This document shows, in pieces, positions 1-9,596 of a stretch of 61,511 bases of DNA; within the stretch, counting starts at the first letter, position 1; each line of letters opens with the position of its first letter. Origin of the DNA: Selaginella moellendorffii (Eukaryota > Streptophyta > Lycopodiopsida > Selaginellales > Selaginellaceae); NCBI RefSeq assembly GCF_000143415.4, contig NW_003314335.1:808655-870165 (forward strand), read 5' to 3'. The translations under genes and the position numbers were made by a program. Under the pieces are notes generated by a model. The model was given only the letters and a program-made list of their open reading frames with translations, did not search any database and was not told where the DNA came from.

Positions 1-276
1 CATCAATTCGGGATACAATCCAATTGAGCTAGAACTTACAGTCTGGCGGCTCGGCTTGGCTGAAAGCTCGGCAACAAAACCCACCCCACACGAATCCTTG
101 TCCAATGCAGGATCGTAAAGTCCAAGAGGACCCTCTGGCACTTGGGACATGGACGACATGGTGACCACGCAGCGGTACATTCTCCGCTCCCCATTCCATC
201 GCTGGAGATGGCTGCTGCCAGTGCCCCATCTATCCAAATTTCTCGAGGGCAAAAAACTAGTGTGAAGAACCTTCAG

Positions 277-481
277 TCCGGCGGTCGCGCATGACAAGGA
301 CGGCACAGCTGAGCTCAAGCGGCTGGAGCAGATTGACCCCAAAGCGGTAGCTTCCGTTGCTCGAGCGCGGCGGTGCATCCATGCTGCCTGGTTCAAGGAC
401 AATCCCAGGCAAGCCTGCATAGCTGCTCTCGATCTCTACGCTCGCACCAAGAAGCCTCGAATCAAGCCCTCGCGCGAGTGA
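277..481 (+). CDS. 3' terminal exon of an unidentified gene (partial)
   Basis: An open frame follows a plausible acceptor (ttcag at 272-276) and ends at TGA 479-481. It encodes about 67 residues with a balanced, helix-prone composition (ELKRLEQIDPKAV near the start, ACIAALDLYARTKK later). This looks more like protein than the antisense frame over the same bases. The upstream exons could not be assigned with confidence; a donor near 220 would give an intron of about 56 bp, typical of this window. I do not recognise the family. The gene may begin left of the window, or this may be a remnant. Confidence 0.35.
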
Positions 482-1673
482 AATGCGGGCGGCAGCGATC
501 AGGCACACAATTCCTCGAAATCTTGAATCGGACTCGCTCGCAGGGGGGATCCTCTCTCGACAATCACAGAGATCTCTCGGGGGACGCACCGCCAAAGATC
601 GATCGCTCACTGCCTAGAGGCCAAACCCTAGCGCCTGATCGAAGACTAGGAAGCACCACAGCATGGGGAAATATAAATAGCAAAAATATTATTTGTTTTT
701 AAATCTAACATGGTGGGACGTGGCAAGGGCCGGTAGGACGGGTAGCTCCGTCAATGGATTAAACGGCTGGGATTCATCCCACACAGCGCATCGTAAAAGG
801 ATAAGCTCGATCAAAAAATTAAAGTTTGCGAGATTCGACAAATGTGTCCTATCAAGGTGTAAGTTACTCTTGGCCTCTCAACTTTGCCAATAGACAGGCA
901 ACGCTTAAGAGCGGCCAGAGACAAAGGGTGCCTGTGTAGCCAAAAAATCGAGGGCTTATCGCCTGGAGTTCTTCCAACTTAACCATCGATCTTCATAGGC
1001 TCGCTTGGAAAATCTCCAGATTTTAAGCTCCTGACTTGTCTCGCGGAAAAGAATGTCTCCTGTTTCAAGTTCCACCCGGCATCAAATCTCTTACGGACAG
1101 AAAAGAAAAAAAGAATAAAAAGAAAACTAGAAATCGAAAGCTTACAACATACCAGCAAACTGTAGGTGGAGGAGAGATCGCTTTCGCTTAGTTTTTCTTG
1201 CGGAATCTTATAAATGTTGGCGTCTAGTCGCCCCTTAGCAGCAGCCTGGCAACATCCATCAGGCATTAAAGATAGAGAATAAGAACAACCGAAATAAAAA
1301 AGAAAGAAACAATACGAGAAGGAAACGTGCCCGCCACGAAAACAATGCTTTGAACACGACACACGATTCCCGGTTAGATCTTAATACAAAGAAGAAACAA
1401 GCAAACCTCTCGAGCTTCGCAATCTTTCATTATTTTACTCCCAAGAGCCAGTGGTCCTGATGCCATCGCTGGGAAGCGCAAAACCGACCAAAAAAAAATA
1501 CGGAGGGTAGTGTTCCTCGCGTCACAGTTGACCCCACACAAATAAATTCCCAGAGATATATAACTCGTCCATGTGAAAAATTGCGTGAAAAGCCTGCAGA
1601 TACGAGCGATCAGAACGACGGTGACGTCGTCAACTTTTGTCCTAGAGCAAACCTTGTCGCGACAGGTTTGCAG
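482..1673. other. Intergenic stretch, no gene recognised
   Basis: This 1.2 kb stretch separates the orphan exon from the 3' end of the DAP3 gene. Short frames are present, but none shows a recognisable motif or exon structure. It probably holds 3' flanking sequence of both neighbours, which point towards each other. Confidence 0.5.
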
Positions 1674-3680
1674 TTAAATATATCGCACGAGCTTCCTTAA
1701 CTCGGCGCCGTTTCCGTTGGTCAAGAAGAAGAGCCGGTTGATGGCATCCTCCTGAGGCTCATTGTGCAACAGATTTTGCCTGAGAAACAGCCAACAGTTG
1801 TAAAGATGTCAAGGAAAAGAGGAGACCGCAGCATTACTTGTGATAGTATCGAATTGCGGCGTGAATCTCTTCCTTGTCTGCGCGAGCAACGTCAATTCGA
1901 AACCTCTTCGGAGCTCCGGGAAGTTCCAGGGGAAGCTTGCCGACAGCTGTCGACTGTGAAAAGGCTCCAACAAAGAGTTGACGCGATGTTTCCATCCTCC
2001 GGAAAGCGCTCACCTGTAGTCAGACAGGACCATCAGGTTTGAAAATGAAAGGTGAAGTTAACAAACCATTCCTAGCTCTTTGGCATGGATTTGACGAGTC
2101 TTCTTAAAATCCAGGAATTGGTGATACTCGCTGAACGTAAACCAACTGTTAAACTGCAACAGGGACCCAGAATGGTCAGAAGGAAAACATTGAAACCACG
2201 TATGCAACCTCGTCAACCGCGATCAGCACTGGGAATTCTGTGACGAGATCAAGCTCTTGTCTCAATCTCACAACGATGTTGGAGGCAGCAGCTTGCACGT
2301 CAAGCCCCTTTTCCACAAGATCTTTCACGGTCGAGTTCTCCGGCATAGTAATTTCTTGTGGACCTGGTATACGACCAAGCGCAGCAGCTTCACCCAAAAA
2401 TATAGGATCCGGAACACGACACTTGATCTGTTCCAGCATTTCGCCATGACTATCCAAAAACTCCTACAAAATGAAGCAAATTAGTTACAAGCATAAAAAC
2501 TGCAAGTGAATGCTTACCCGTAAAACCTTCTGAGCTTGTATAGGTGTGTCCCAAAGTCCAGTAAGCTCATTCAAATAATAGTACCCTCCCCTGGTCCATT
2601 CTTGGCCCCTGGGTACGTAAAAAACAAGCCAACCTTGAGCACGAGCCCATTGGACAATCACCGCGAGAGCAAAACTTTTTCCACATCCTACAGGTCCATC
2701 GAGAATGTGGTGCTTGGAGCCCCTCATCCCTGAGAGATGTTACAAAGGTCAGACAAAAAACACAAGAGTGCCTAAACTTACTTTGATCTTTCTTGCTAGA
2801 TATATGAAGCTTCATGCCGTCGTCCTTCTTTGCCTCTTCATCCTCATCTTCCGCATGAGTATCATCTTTGTCTTGGACCTCTTCGCTCGACTTCTCTCCT
2901 TCTTCAGAGGTAACACTTGTGTCGGATTCCTCGCTCTTCACGCTAGCTTTCGGCTTATCCGCTTTCACAAAGACGGCATCCCTGGCGAGATTATAAGGCA
3001 AAACTTCCGGCGAGACGAAAGCAAACTCGCCAGTGGCGGAGTACTGGAGCTTGTTAATGATTTCAAGAACGCATCTTCTAACTCGAACGAACCTGCTTCT
3101 CGACATCTCGAATTCTTTCATAACTCCCTTAGGAAATCCTTCAGTAAAGTACTTCGTCACATCCTCCTCACTGCAAAAGAAAAAAGAGAGAGCGTCTTCA
3201 GTCTCCATTTCTCGAAGAAGAATGAAGAATAGAAACTCACCTTATGTGGAAGTACTTGTTGATATCCTCGGCAGTGATCTCGTGAACCTTCCTTGCTCCA
3301 GTGAAGAGATTGTCCTCGGCAATCTCTCCTGGTTCCTTAATGGTATAATCCTCAATGCCTACAGTCCCTGTGCTACCACCACCCCCTTCCGATGCTCCAG
3401 CGCCTCCTTTCCCAGACCCCTTCCCTCCAGCAGCTCCTTTCTTCCCTCCTTTGGCCGCCTGAGGGCCTTTCTTCGTCTTGGCCTTGGGCGTCACGGCTCC
3501 CTTCTTCGTCGTCGCAAACCCGCGCCTGAAATCCAATCCTCCCAGGCCTACATTGCTCAATCCATGATCCCCGCCGATAATCGCCGCAGCACATTCTCTA
3601 GCATCACATCGACACAGACCTGTGCTTGCGCTCCGCGGCACTGATCGAGCGAGGCGCCATAGCCGCGCCGCGGCGGACAT
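1674..3680 (-). CDS. DAP3: Mitochondrial small-ribosomal-subunit protein mS29 / DAP3, 7 exons
   Basis: Proposed exons, on the minus strand: 3680-3241, 3170-2782, 2729-2518, 2463-2209, 2153-2067, 2013-1838 and 1779-1674; they join in frame to about 554 residues. The product is the GTP-binding mS29/DAP3 subunit of the mitoribosome. The N-terminus is Arg/Ser/Ala-rich (MSAAARLWRLARS), as in a mitochondrial presequence, and is followed by a Lys/Gly-rich linker. The P-loop GPVGCGKS lies in exon 3, the Walker B-like IAVDE at the end of exon 4, and FNSWFTFSEYHQF in exon 5. VGAFSQSTAVGKL and the terminal NGNGAELRKLV also match plant DAP3 proteins. An acidic insert (SEESDTSVTSEEGEK and onward) precedes the P-loop and makes the protein longer than usual. 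Donors are GT, but the exon 4 donor (GTTGCA) is weak. No frame break is visible. Confidence 0.9.
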
Positions 3681-3704
3681 CGCCAGAGTCTCTCCAAGAG
3701 GAAG

Positions 3705-3712
3705 AACCCTAG
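3705..3712. promoter_or_regulatory. Telobox-like motif before the DAP3 start
   Basis: The sequence aaccctag lies about 25 bp upstream of the DAP3 ATG. Telobox motifs (AAACCCTA type) are common near the starts of plant translation-machinery genes, so a role in DAP3 expression is plausible. Here the motif also overlaps the stop codon of the upstream PPR frame. The call rests on this short match alone. Confidence 0.3.
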
Positions 3713-5919
3713 CCCAGGGGTTTTAGGGCTCTACTTGGCACGATTCCATCCGTCGAGAGGGAAAGCTTTCTGACCGTCGGATCTCTGTACATGTTGGAGA
3801 GAAGCACGTAGCCCGCCACATTCTTGGCGTCCATATCCACCATTCTCTGCGACGCTCGAGCTCCTCTCTTGGAATCCTTGTGGCTCTTGCACCCGGCTAG
3901 CAGCGCCGTCCAATCCAGCGAATCCGGCACGAATGGCATGGTATGGATGAGCTCCTCCGATTCCTCTAGATGCCCCGATCGCGCGAGAAGATCCACCGCG
4001 CAGCTATACAATTGCTTGGTGGGTTTCACGCCGTGATCCATTTGCATCGATCGGAAGCACGCGAGCCCATCCTTGAACTTGCCACTGTGGCTGCAAGCCG
4101 CGATCGCGCACACGATCGTTGCCTCGTCGGGTGATTCTGCTGCCAAATTCATCGCGCCAAAGAACTCCATTGCGATCTCGAAGCTCGCCTTTTGGGCGAA
4201 TGCCGCAAGCATCGCCGTCCACGACACGCGGTCGCGCTCGTCCATGGATTTGAAGAGATTCGCCGCATCTTCCACGCGCCCTTTCTGGGCATATGCCGAA
4301 AGGATCACCGTCCACGACACATTGCTTCGTTCCTCCATGCTATCGAAGAAACTCTTCGCCTTGTCGAGATTCTCGTTTAGAGCATATGACGCGAGCATTG
4401 CGCCCCACGCCACTGCGTCTCTCTCCTTCATGGCATCGAAAAACTTCTTAGAATCTTCTAGATGCCCGTTCTGGGCATATGCCGCGAGCATCGCGTTCCA
4501 CGACACCCTGTCGCGCTCTTGCATCCGGTCGAAAATGCTCTTGGCGTATTCCAGATGCCCATTCTGGGAATATGCAGAGAGCATCGCGTTCCACGACACA
4601 AGGTCGTGCTCGCGCATAAGATCGAAGAGATTCTTCGCATTTTCCAGGTTCCCACTGCGCGAGTGCGCGCAAAGCATTATGTTCCACGAGATTTGGTCAC
4701 GTTCCTCCATCGCACCAAAGAGGTTCCTCGCTGTCTCAATATGCCCGTTTATGGCATATGCCGAGAGCATTGCGTTCCACGACGCAAGATCCCTCTCTTG
4801 CATCTCATCGAAAACCTGTTTAGATTCCTCAACCAGCCCTTGCTGGGAATATGCCACTAGCATCACAGTCCACGAAATAAAGTCCCACTCTTTCATCCGA
4901 GCAAACAAGCTCCTTGCCTCAGGGATATTCCCGGAAGCGGTATATGCCGAAAGCATCGTGTTCCACGATACCAGGTTACTCTCTCGCATTGCGTAAAAGA
5001 GGGCTTTAGCCTCTTCTATGTGCCCAGTCTGGGCATAGGCACTCAGCATTGTGTTCCACGAAACTAAGCTCCTCTCTGGCATTCGATCAAAGATCTTCTT
5101 GGTGCTCTCCAAATCCCCATTTTGAGCATACGCCGACGCCATTGCTGTGAGCGAGATCATGTTTTTCTCGCGCATCCGAGCAAAGAGCCGCTTGGCCTCG
5201 TTGAATTGCCCGTTCTGCGCATACCCGGCAAGCATTGCATTCCACGAGACAAGATCCCTCTCGGGCATCGTCCGGAAAACAAGCTCGGCCTCCTCGATCA
5301 TCTTGTTGTCGGCATAGGCGACGAGCATCGCCGTCCAGGAGATCATGTCCCTCTCGAGCATGGAATCGAAGAGATTCTTGGCCTCGTCAATGAGACCCTC
5401 CCGGGCCAGGGCCGTGAGCATCGCGGTCTCGGAGAAGATGCTCAATTCAGGCATCTTAGCGAAGAGATTCCTGGCGTCTCCCAGCCGTCCATTGTCCACA
5501 AACGCTGTAAGCATCGCCGTCCATGAGACTCTATCCCTCTCCCGCATGGAATCGAACACGTGCTTGGCCTCGTCCACATGCCCGTGCTGGGCAAGTGCGT
5601 TGATCATGACCGTCCACGTCACCAGGTTGTGCTCGGGCATGGCCGAGTATATACCCCGGGCCTCCTCCAGATGCCCGTTCTGGGCATATGCCGAGAGCAT
5701 CAGTGCCCAGGAAAAGACGTTCTTCTTGGCCGTCCCGTCGAAGACTCTCTTGGCATCTTCCACGCCGCCGCGGGTGCCGTACATCTGGAGGAGGAAATTG
5801 GCCATGTAAACATTGGATTGGACGAGGTGCGCCACACGAGAGTGTACGGCCTTGAGCTGGGCGAGTGTCTTGGTTGCCCTGATCTGCTCGAGCCCGGCAT
5901 TGACCTCTAAGTTGGTCAT
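3709..5919 (-). CDS. Intronless PPR protein made mainly of S-type repeats, E-domain truncated
   Basis: The first in-frame ATG is at 5919 (MTNLEVNAGLEQI), giving 736 residues; the TTG further upstream is not a likely start. From about residue 45 to 640 it is a nearly uninterrupted tandem array of 31-residue PPR motifs of the form (R)DxVSWNAMLSAYAQNGHLEEAKxxFDxM. PPR proteins of this plant class bind organellar RNA one base per motif and are usually imported into plastids or mitochondria. An E1-like motif (LDWTALLAGCKSHKD, then GYVLLSNMYRD) follows, but the frame then ends with an unrelated tail and no E2, E+ or DYW domain. The stop is 28 bp from the DAP3 start codon on the same strand. Many repeats share near-identical DNA, including an inverted repeat atgccc-N5-gggcat, which suggests recent homogenisation. 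It may be a functional RNA binder relying on a partner for editing, or a C-terminally truncated relic. Confidence 0.85.
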   Translation of the reverse strand: MTNLEVNAGLEQIRATKTLAQLKAVHSRVAHLVQSNVYMANFLLQMYGTRGGVEDAKRVFDGTAKKNVFSWALMLSAYAQNGHLEEARGIYSAMPEHNLVTWTVMINALAQHGHVDEAKHVFDSMRERDRVSWTAMLTAFVDNGRLGDARNLFAKMPELSIFSETAMLTALAREGLIDEAKNLFDSMLERDMISWTAMLVAYADNKMIEEAELVFRTMPERDLVSWNAMLAGYAQNGQFNEAKRLFARMREKNMISLTAMASAYAQNGDLESTKKIFDRMPERSLVSWNTMLSAYAQTGHIEEAKALFYAMRESNLVSWNTMLSAYTASGNIPEARSLFARMKEWDFISWTVMLVAYSQQGLVEESKQVFDEMQERDLASWNAMLSAYAINGHIETARNLFGAMEERDQISWNIMLCAHSRSGNLENAKNLFDLMREHDLVSWNAMLSAYSQNGHLEYAKSIFDRMQERDRVSWNAMLAAYAQNGHLEDSKKFFDAMKERDAVAWGAMLASYALNENLDKAKSFFDSMEERSNVSWTVILSAYAQKGRVEDAANLFKSMDERDRVSWTAMLAAFAQKASFEIAMEFFGAMNLAAESPDEATIVCAIAACSHSGKFKDGLACFRSMQMDHGVKPTKQLYSCAVDLLARSGHLEESEELIHTMPFVPDSLDWTALLAGCKSHKDSKRGARASQRMVDMDAKNVAGYVLLSNMYRDPTVRKLSLSTDGIVPSRALKPLG

Positions 5920-5949
5920 CTGGAAGGGCAAAAGTAATTAGGGCTATAG

Positions 5950-5966
5950 ATGCCCACGTTGGGCAT
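5950..5966. repeat. PPR-like hairpin in non-coding flank
   Basis: ATGCCC, five bases, then GGGCAT form a perfect 6-bp inverted repeat. The same motif sits in many repeats of the neighbouring PPR gene (for example at 4462 and 5672), but this copy is outside the coding frame, just upstream of the start. It may be a remnant of an earlier N-terminal extension of the PPR array. Confidence 0.5.
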
Positions 5967-6558
5967 ATGCCAAGGAATTTTTGCTAAAGGGTAAGAGTAA
6001 TTAGGGCTCGAGCATTTTTCAAGGTTGATTAACGTGGCGGCACTGACGTCCGTTGGATTGGATGGTTTGTTGGTAAAATCGGGAAAAAAGAACGAACGAA
6101 ACCCTTGTTTCCTCTCTTACCTAGTGTTGCGCTGTCGACGCATCGCGGCGTGTGGCGCGGAGTGGGGCGCGGGCGGAGGCGAGGCGGCACGATTGAATCG
6201 CCGGGCTGAGATTTCGCAGTGCCGGCAAGGTTTGTGGTCTTCGATCACAGCCGCGGGGCAAAGAATCGCATCGATTTGGCTGACCGCTTGCGAAAATGCC
6301 AGCCAAGAAGAGAGTGTAGCTCGTTCTTGCGGGAGCTCGGTGGCCGGGAGCCCTATCCTGGCGTGGGAATTCAGTCACTCTAGGTAATGTGGGCAATTTC
6401 TTCGTGGATAGGGTGTTTCTTAACGATGCCCTAGGGAGCAGCAATTGGGAAATGCGGTTCTGGGAAGAGAGGCTCGTCCGGGAAGAAGAAGAACAAGGCA
6501 AAGAGAAGAAAGGTGGGACTAAGAACACAGCAAAGCTCTAGTGAATGAGGAGGTGGAT

Positions 6559-8799
6559 ATGAGGGATATGAATGCCACAGTTGAGAGTGAGACGACTACT
6601 ACAGCTTCGGCACAGGGGGAGCCGCCATGGTTACACGTCCGGCGGGAGCCATTCGAGTACGGCATGCTACCACTGCCGAGCTTGATGCACCACGATGGAG
6701 TTGGGTCTCTCCGGGAGCTCCGGGAGAAGCTGCTGGACAAGTCTATCCCGCAAACATCCTGGCAGTCGGGAGGAGCGAATGCTTCCGAGGATTCGTCAGC
6801 GATGGCTCAGCAGCCAAGCAGACGCGTTGGTGTTGCTGCGATTGTCGAGTGCTTGGGACTTTCGGAGGCGCATGCTCTACTGGTGTTGGATACTCTGGCT
6901 TCGGTCTTGCCAGATGGAGACGACTGTGATCAGCTGGCTCGGGCTTATGCAGCGGAGATTGACACAGTCGGAGCACACGTCGACGATCTTCTTCTCTTCC
7001 TATATATTCAGATCTATCGGAGGGTTCCTCCACGCTCTCACAAGGATCCGGCGGCAGTAGCAGACGTTTGGCCTTCTACGTCGCCGTTTGATGGATTCTT
7101 TTCGACACTTTCGCCTTTGCAAGTAAGCAAGCACTCTGGTTTTTATTTCAAGTTCTTGTGTTCTTGTGTTCTTGCTCACGACAGGTTAGGCCTACAAGAA
7201 AATCCGTTCCTTGTCAAGTGGAAGAGGAGGCGCACCAGCTTGCATTCGTCCAGAAGCATCTCTCATCTTTACTGGCTTTGCTGGTCGATCTGGAGGAAGA
7301 CGGTGCAAAGGTAAAATGATCAAGAGCTATTTGTTGGAAGCCATTGATCTGATTCGACATGTTTTTCTTAAGGTTCTGTCAGTTGGAAGCTTCGATCGTC
7401 TCGGAATTATTTTTCGGCCAGTTGACGCGCAATGCAACGCAAGATCGCTCAGCCAGACCGCTCCTTTCTTTGCGGGTTCTGATCCGGATATGCCTGCTGT
7501 TCCGGTGCCTTTGGCTCAAGCACACGACTGGATTTTGGAGCACATTTCGACCCAAGCTCAACGAACAAAATGTTCAGGCAAAGAAAACGGGCCGAATGAA
7601 GAGAACGACATCACTATGATTGATGCTGTCGGGGCACAGGCATGGGTTCCAAATGGTGTGACCAAGAACAGGGAGTGGTGCTTCGAAGGGCTGACATTCG
7701 TTGATGGGGTGACCAAAGTATCCACCATAAAGAGCGAAAGCGATGTCACTGGTGACACGTTGAAGGTTTATACGTCTTACACCAGAGTTTTATCTTGACA
7801 TAGTTCTTTCAGGTATCGAACTGTCACGATGCGGTGGTTTACGTTCTGGCGCCAACTAAGTATGCGTCTGTGTTTGGCTGCTCGGATTCCATTGTCGTCC
7901 TTGGTGCGGTTGGAAAGGTAGCGTGGTATCGACTGTTTCTTGTTACTAATTCTCTGTTTGAATGCAGGCCGTGAGGATAGAGCACTGCGAAAGAGTCCAG
8001 GTGATCGTGCCCTGTGCAAGAATCTGTATAGCGAATTGCCGGGAGTGCGTGTTCTTTCTGGGTGTCAATCAACGTCCACTCATTCTCGGTAATAACTATA
8101 ATCTTCAGGTAAAGGTCATATCATTGTTGGTTTTTTTTTTCTAAAAGCTTCTACCGTATTTACCAGGTCGCTCCGTTCAACACGTTTTATCCAAAACTTG
8201 AAGCACATCTTGCTCAAGTTCGAGTGGATCCGACTGTCAACAGATGGGACAAGATTTTGACATTGGGGGTTATCGATCCACATGACTCCTTACCCCATCC
8301 TGCTGGTGTTGCTGACGCTCAAGCGGAAGGTGCCAGCGTCGTTCCGCCGGATAGATTTACTAATTTCCTGGTAAGATGACGTTCTGGATTCCTTTGGCTA
8401 GCTGCTCACAATACTGATTTTTCAGATTCCAAGATGGAACGGAGGAGAATCCGAACAGAATTTTACGAGGGCGAATCCGTTTTTGTTACCGAAACTTTAT
8501 CTGATGGCGCAGCAGCAGCGGGTGAGTTTTTCTTTTTGCTTGTTTCCTTTTTCCTTTACTGACTTTTTTGAACAGAACAAGGCAATGGAGAACTTGCGCC
8601 ACTTGCTGCAGAATGTTCCCCTGGACGATAATCGTAAGCGGGACCTGTCGAATGCAATTCACGCACACTTCAAGGAATGGTTATACGGTACGGCTTGAAC
8701 TTTTTCTCTTGTGACTTGAATAAGAATGTTGTTTCTGCAGGGTCCGGAAATATTCGTCAGTTATACGACCTTCAGATCGCTGACAAAGGGACGGAGTGA
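6559..8799 (+). CDS. TBCCD1: TBCC domain-containing protein 1 (TBCCD1-like), 9 exons
   Basis: Proposed exons: 6559-7122, 7185-7310, 7373-7765, 7813-7917, 7968-8108, 8167-8370, 8426-8521, 8576-8687 and 8741-8799. They total 1800 nt in one frame, or 599 residues. Introns are 46-62 bp with GT...AG borders. Residues near the start (RREPFEYGMLPLP), SHKDPAAVADVWPSTSPFDG, QTAPFFAGSDPDMPAVPVP and the C-terminal beta-helix block (SNCHDAVVYVLAP, CSDSIVVLGAVGKAV, CIANCRECVFFLGVNQRPL) match plant TBCCD1 proteins. The family contains a tubulin-cofactor-C-like domain; members in algae and animals act in centrosome or organelle positioning, while the plant role is little known. The end GNIRQLYDLQ is conserved. 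An in-frame TAA at 6520-6522 supports the start at 6559; 6568 is an alternative. Confidence 0.93.
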
Positions 8800-9143
8800 T
8801 CTTGTTGTGGCCTGTAAAAGGTCTCTTTTAAAGCGCCATTGACATGAAGGCATCCTTCACACTCAAGGCTCGGACGGCATCCGAATTGTGGAGGAAAAAG
8901 ACACAATGGTTTTGATGATGGAGTCCGAAGCTCCAGAGAGATCGTTGTTGGTCAGGTTAGTCCATTGCGGTTTCCGATCCTGCTCAGCTGCTGATGGTGT
9001 CTCCTTGCAGATGTGCAAGGTAAGCTAGATCTGTGTATCATTTGAATGGCAAAATAATATGAAAATTTGCTTTTCTTTCGCGAGTTTGTGTTCGTTTTTG
9101 TTATTTCAGGTTGTGAACGGGTGGTACGTTCTTTGCCATGCTT
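8800..9143. other. Convergent intergenic stretch with possible exon debris
   Basis: This lies between the ends of TBCCD1 (plus) and the DUF1348-like gene (minus). A short plus-strand frame around 8862-8955 reads like protein (GIRIVEEKDTMVLMMESE) and is followed by GT and AG sites, so a decayed exon is possible. I cannot link it to a family. Confidence 0.3.
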
Positions 9144-9554
9144 TTACTTGAACATTCGCTCTTCCGAACTGATGGGAATGTTATTTGCAGACATATCTCG
9201 GCGTTCCATGACACCATCCTGATTGAAAGTCCAGTGCTCGATGCCGTAAGCTCGCCACCACTGACCAGCCACTTCGTCCAGGTATTCGTACTCAAATTCC
9301 ACAGCGATTTTGTTGTCGTTGTGGCAGAAGTAACGCTTGCGAAGTTTGTACCTCTTCTCAACATCCCATTTTTTCTGGAGGAAGCCGATGATTTCCTCAC
9401 GGCCTCGGAGAAACTGGTCCCTGTTGCGCCACACGGAATCAGGGGTGTATGCGAGAGCTACCTTATTGGGGTCTTTGGTGTTCCAGAGATCCTCCGCTCG
9501 CTGGACCTTCGCTTTGGCCGTCGCTTCCGTGAACGGTGGAACCAGAGACGCCAT
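9144..9554 (-). CDS. DUF1348 / SnoaL-like (NTF2-fold) small protein
   Basis: A single-exon frame of 136 residues starting MASLVPPFTEATAKAK at ATG 9554. The frame stays open upstream to a TTG at 9587, but family members begin at the MASL position. The sequence follows the DUF1348 pattern of the NTF2-like superfamily throughout: AEDLWNTKDPNKVALAYT, DSVWRNRDQFLRGREEI, FLQKKWDVEKRYKLRKRYF, AVEFEYEY, GQWWRAYGIEHW. It ends NNIPISSEERMFK, where bacterial members have a similar N-D/N-xPI motif. The biochemical function of the family is not established; the fold usually forms a small hydrophobic pocket. The start codon lies 42 bp beyond the stop of the DYW PPR gene on the same strand. The family is abundant in bacteria and fungi, so acquisition by transfer is possible but unproven. 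Confidence 0.82.
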   Translation of the reverse strand: MASLVPPFTEATAKAKVQRAEDLWNTKDPNKVALAYTPDSVWRNRDQFLRGREEIIGFLQKKWDVEKRYKLRKRYFCHNDNKIAVEFEYEYLDEVAGQWWRAYGIEHWTFNQDGVMERRDMSANNIPISSEERMFK

Positions 9555-9596
9555 ATGGGACTTAGGGGTCCGACTTGGGGGTTCCAACTCTTTAAG

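Noticed and set aside
979-1362. A 127-residue minus-strand frame rich in Phe, Ser and Cys
   Set aside because: It reflects A-rich plus-strand sequence, has no known motif and no start context or exon partners.
5920-5931. Upstream TTG/GTG starts for several genes (5931, 6541, 9587, 12395, 16087)
   Set aside because: Nuclear plant genes start at ATG; the first suitable in-frame ATG was used instead.
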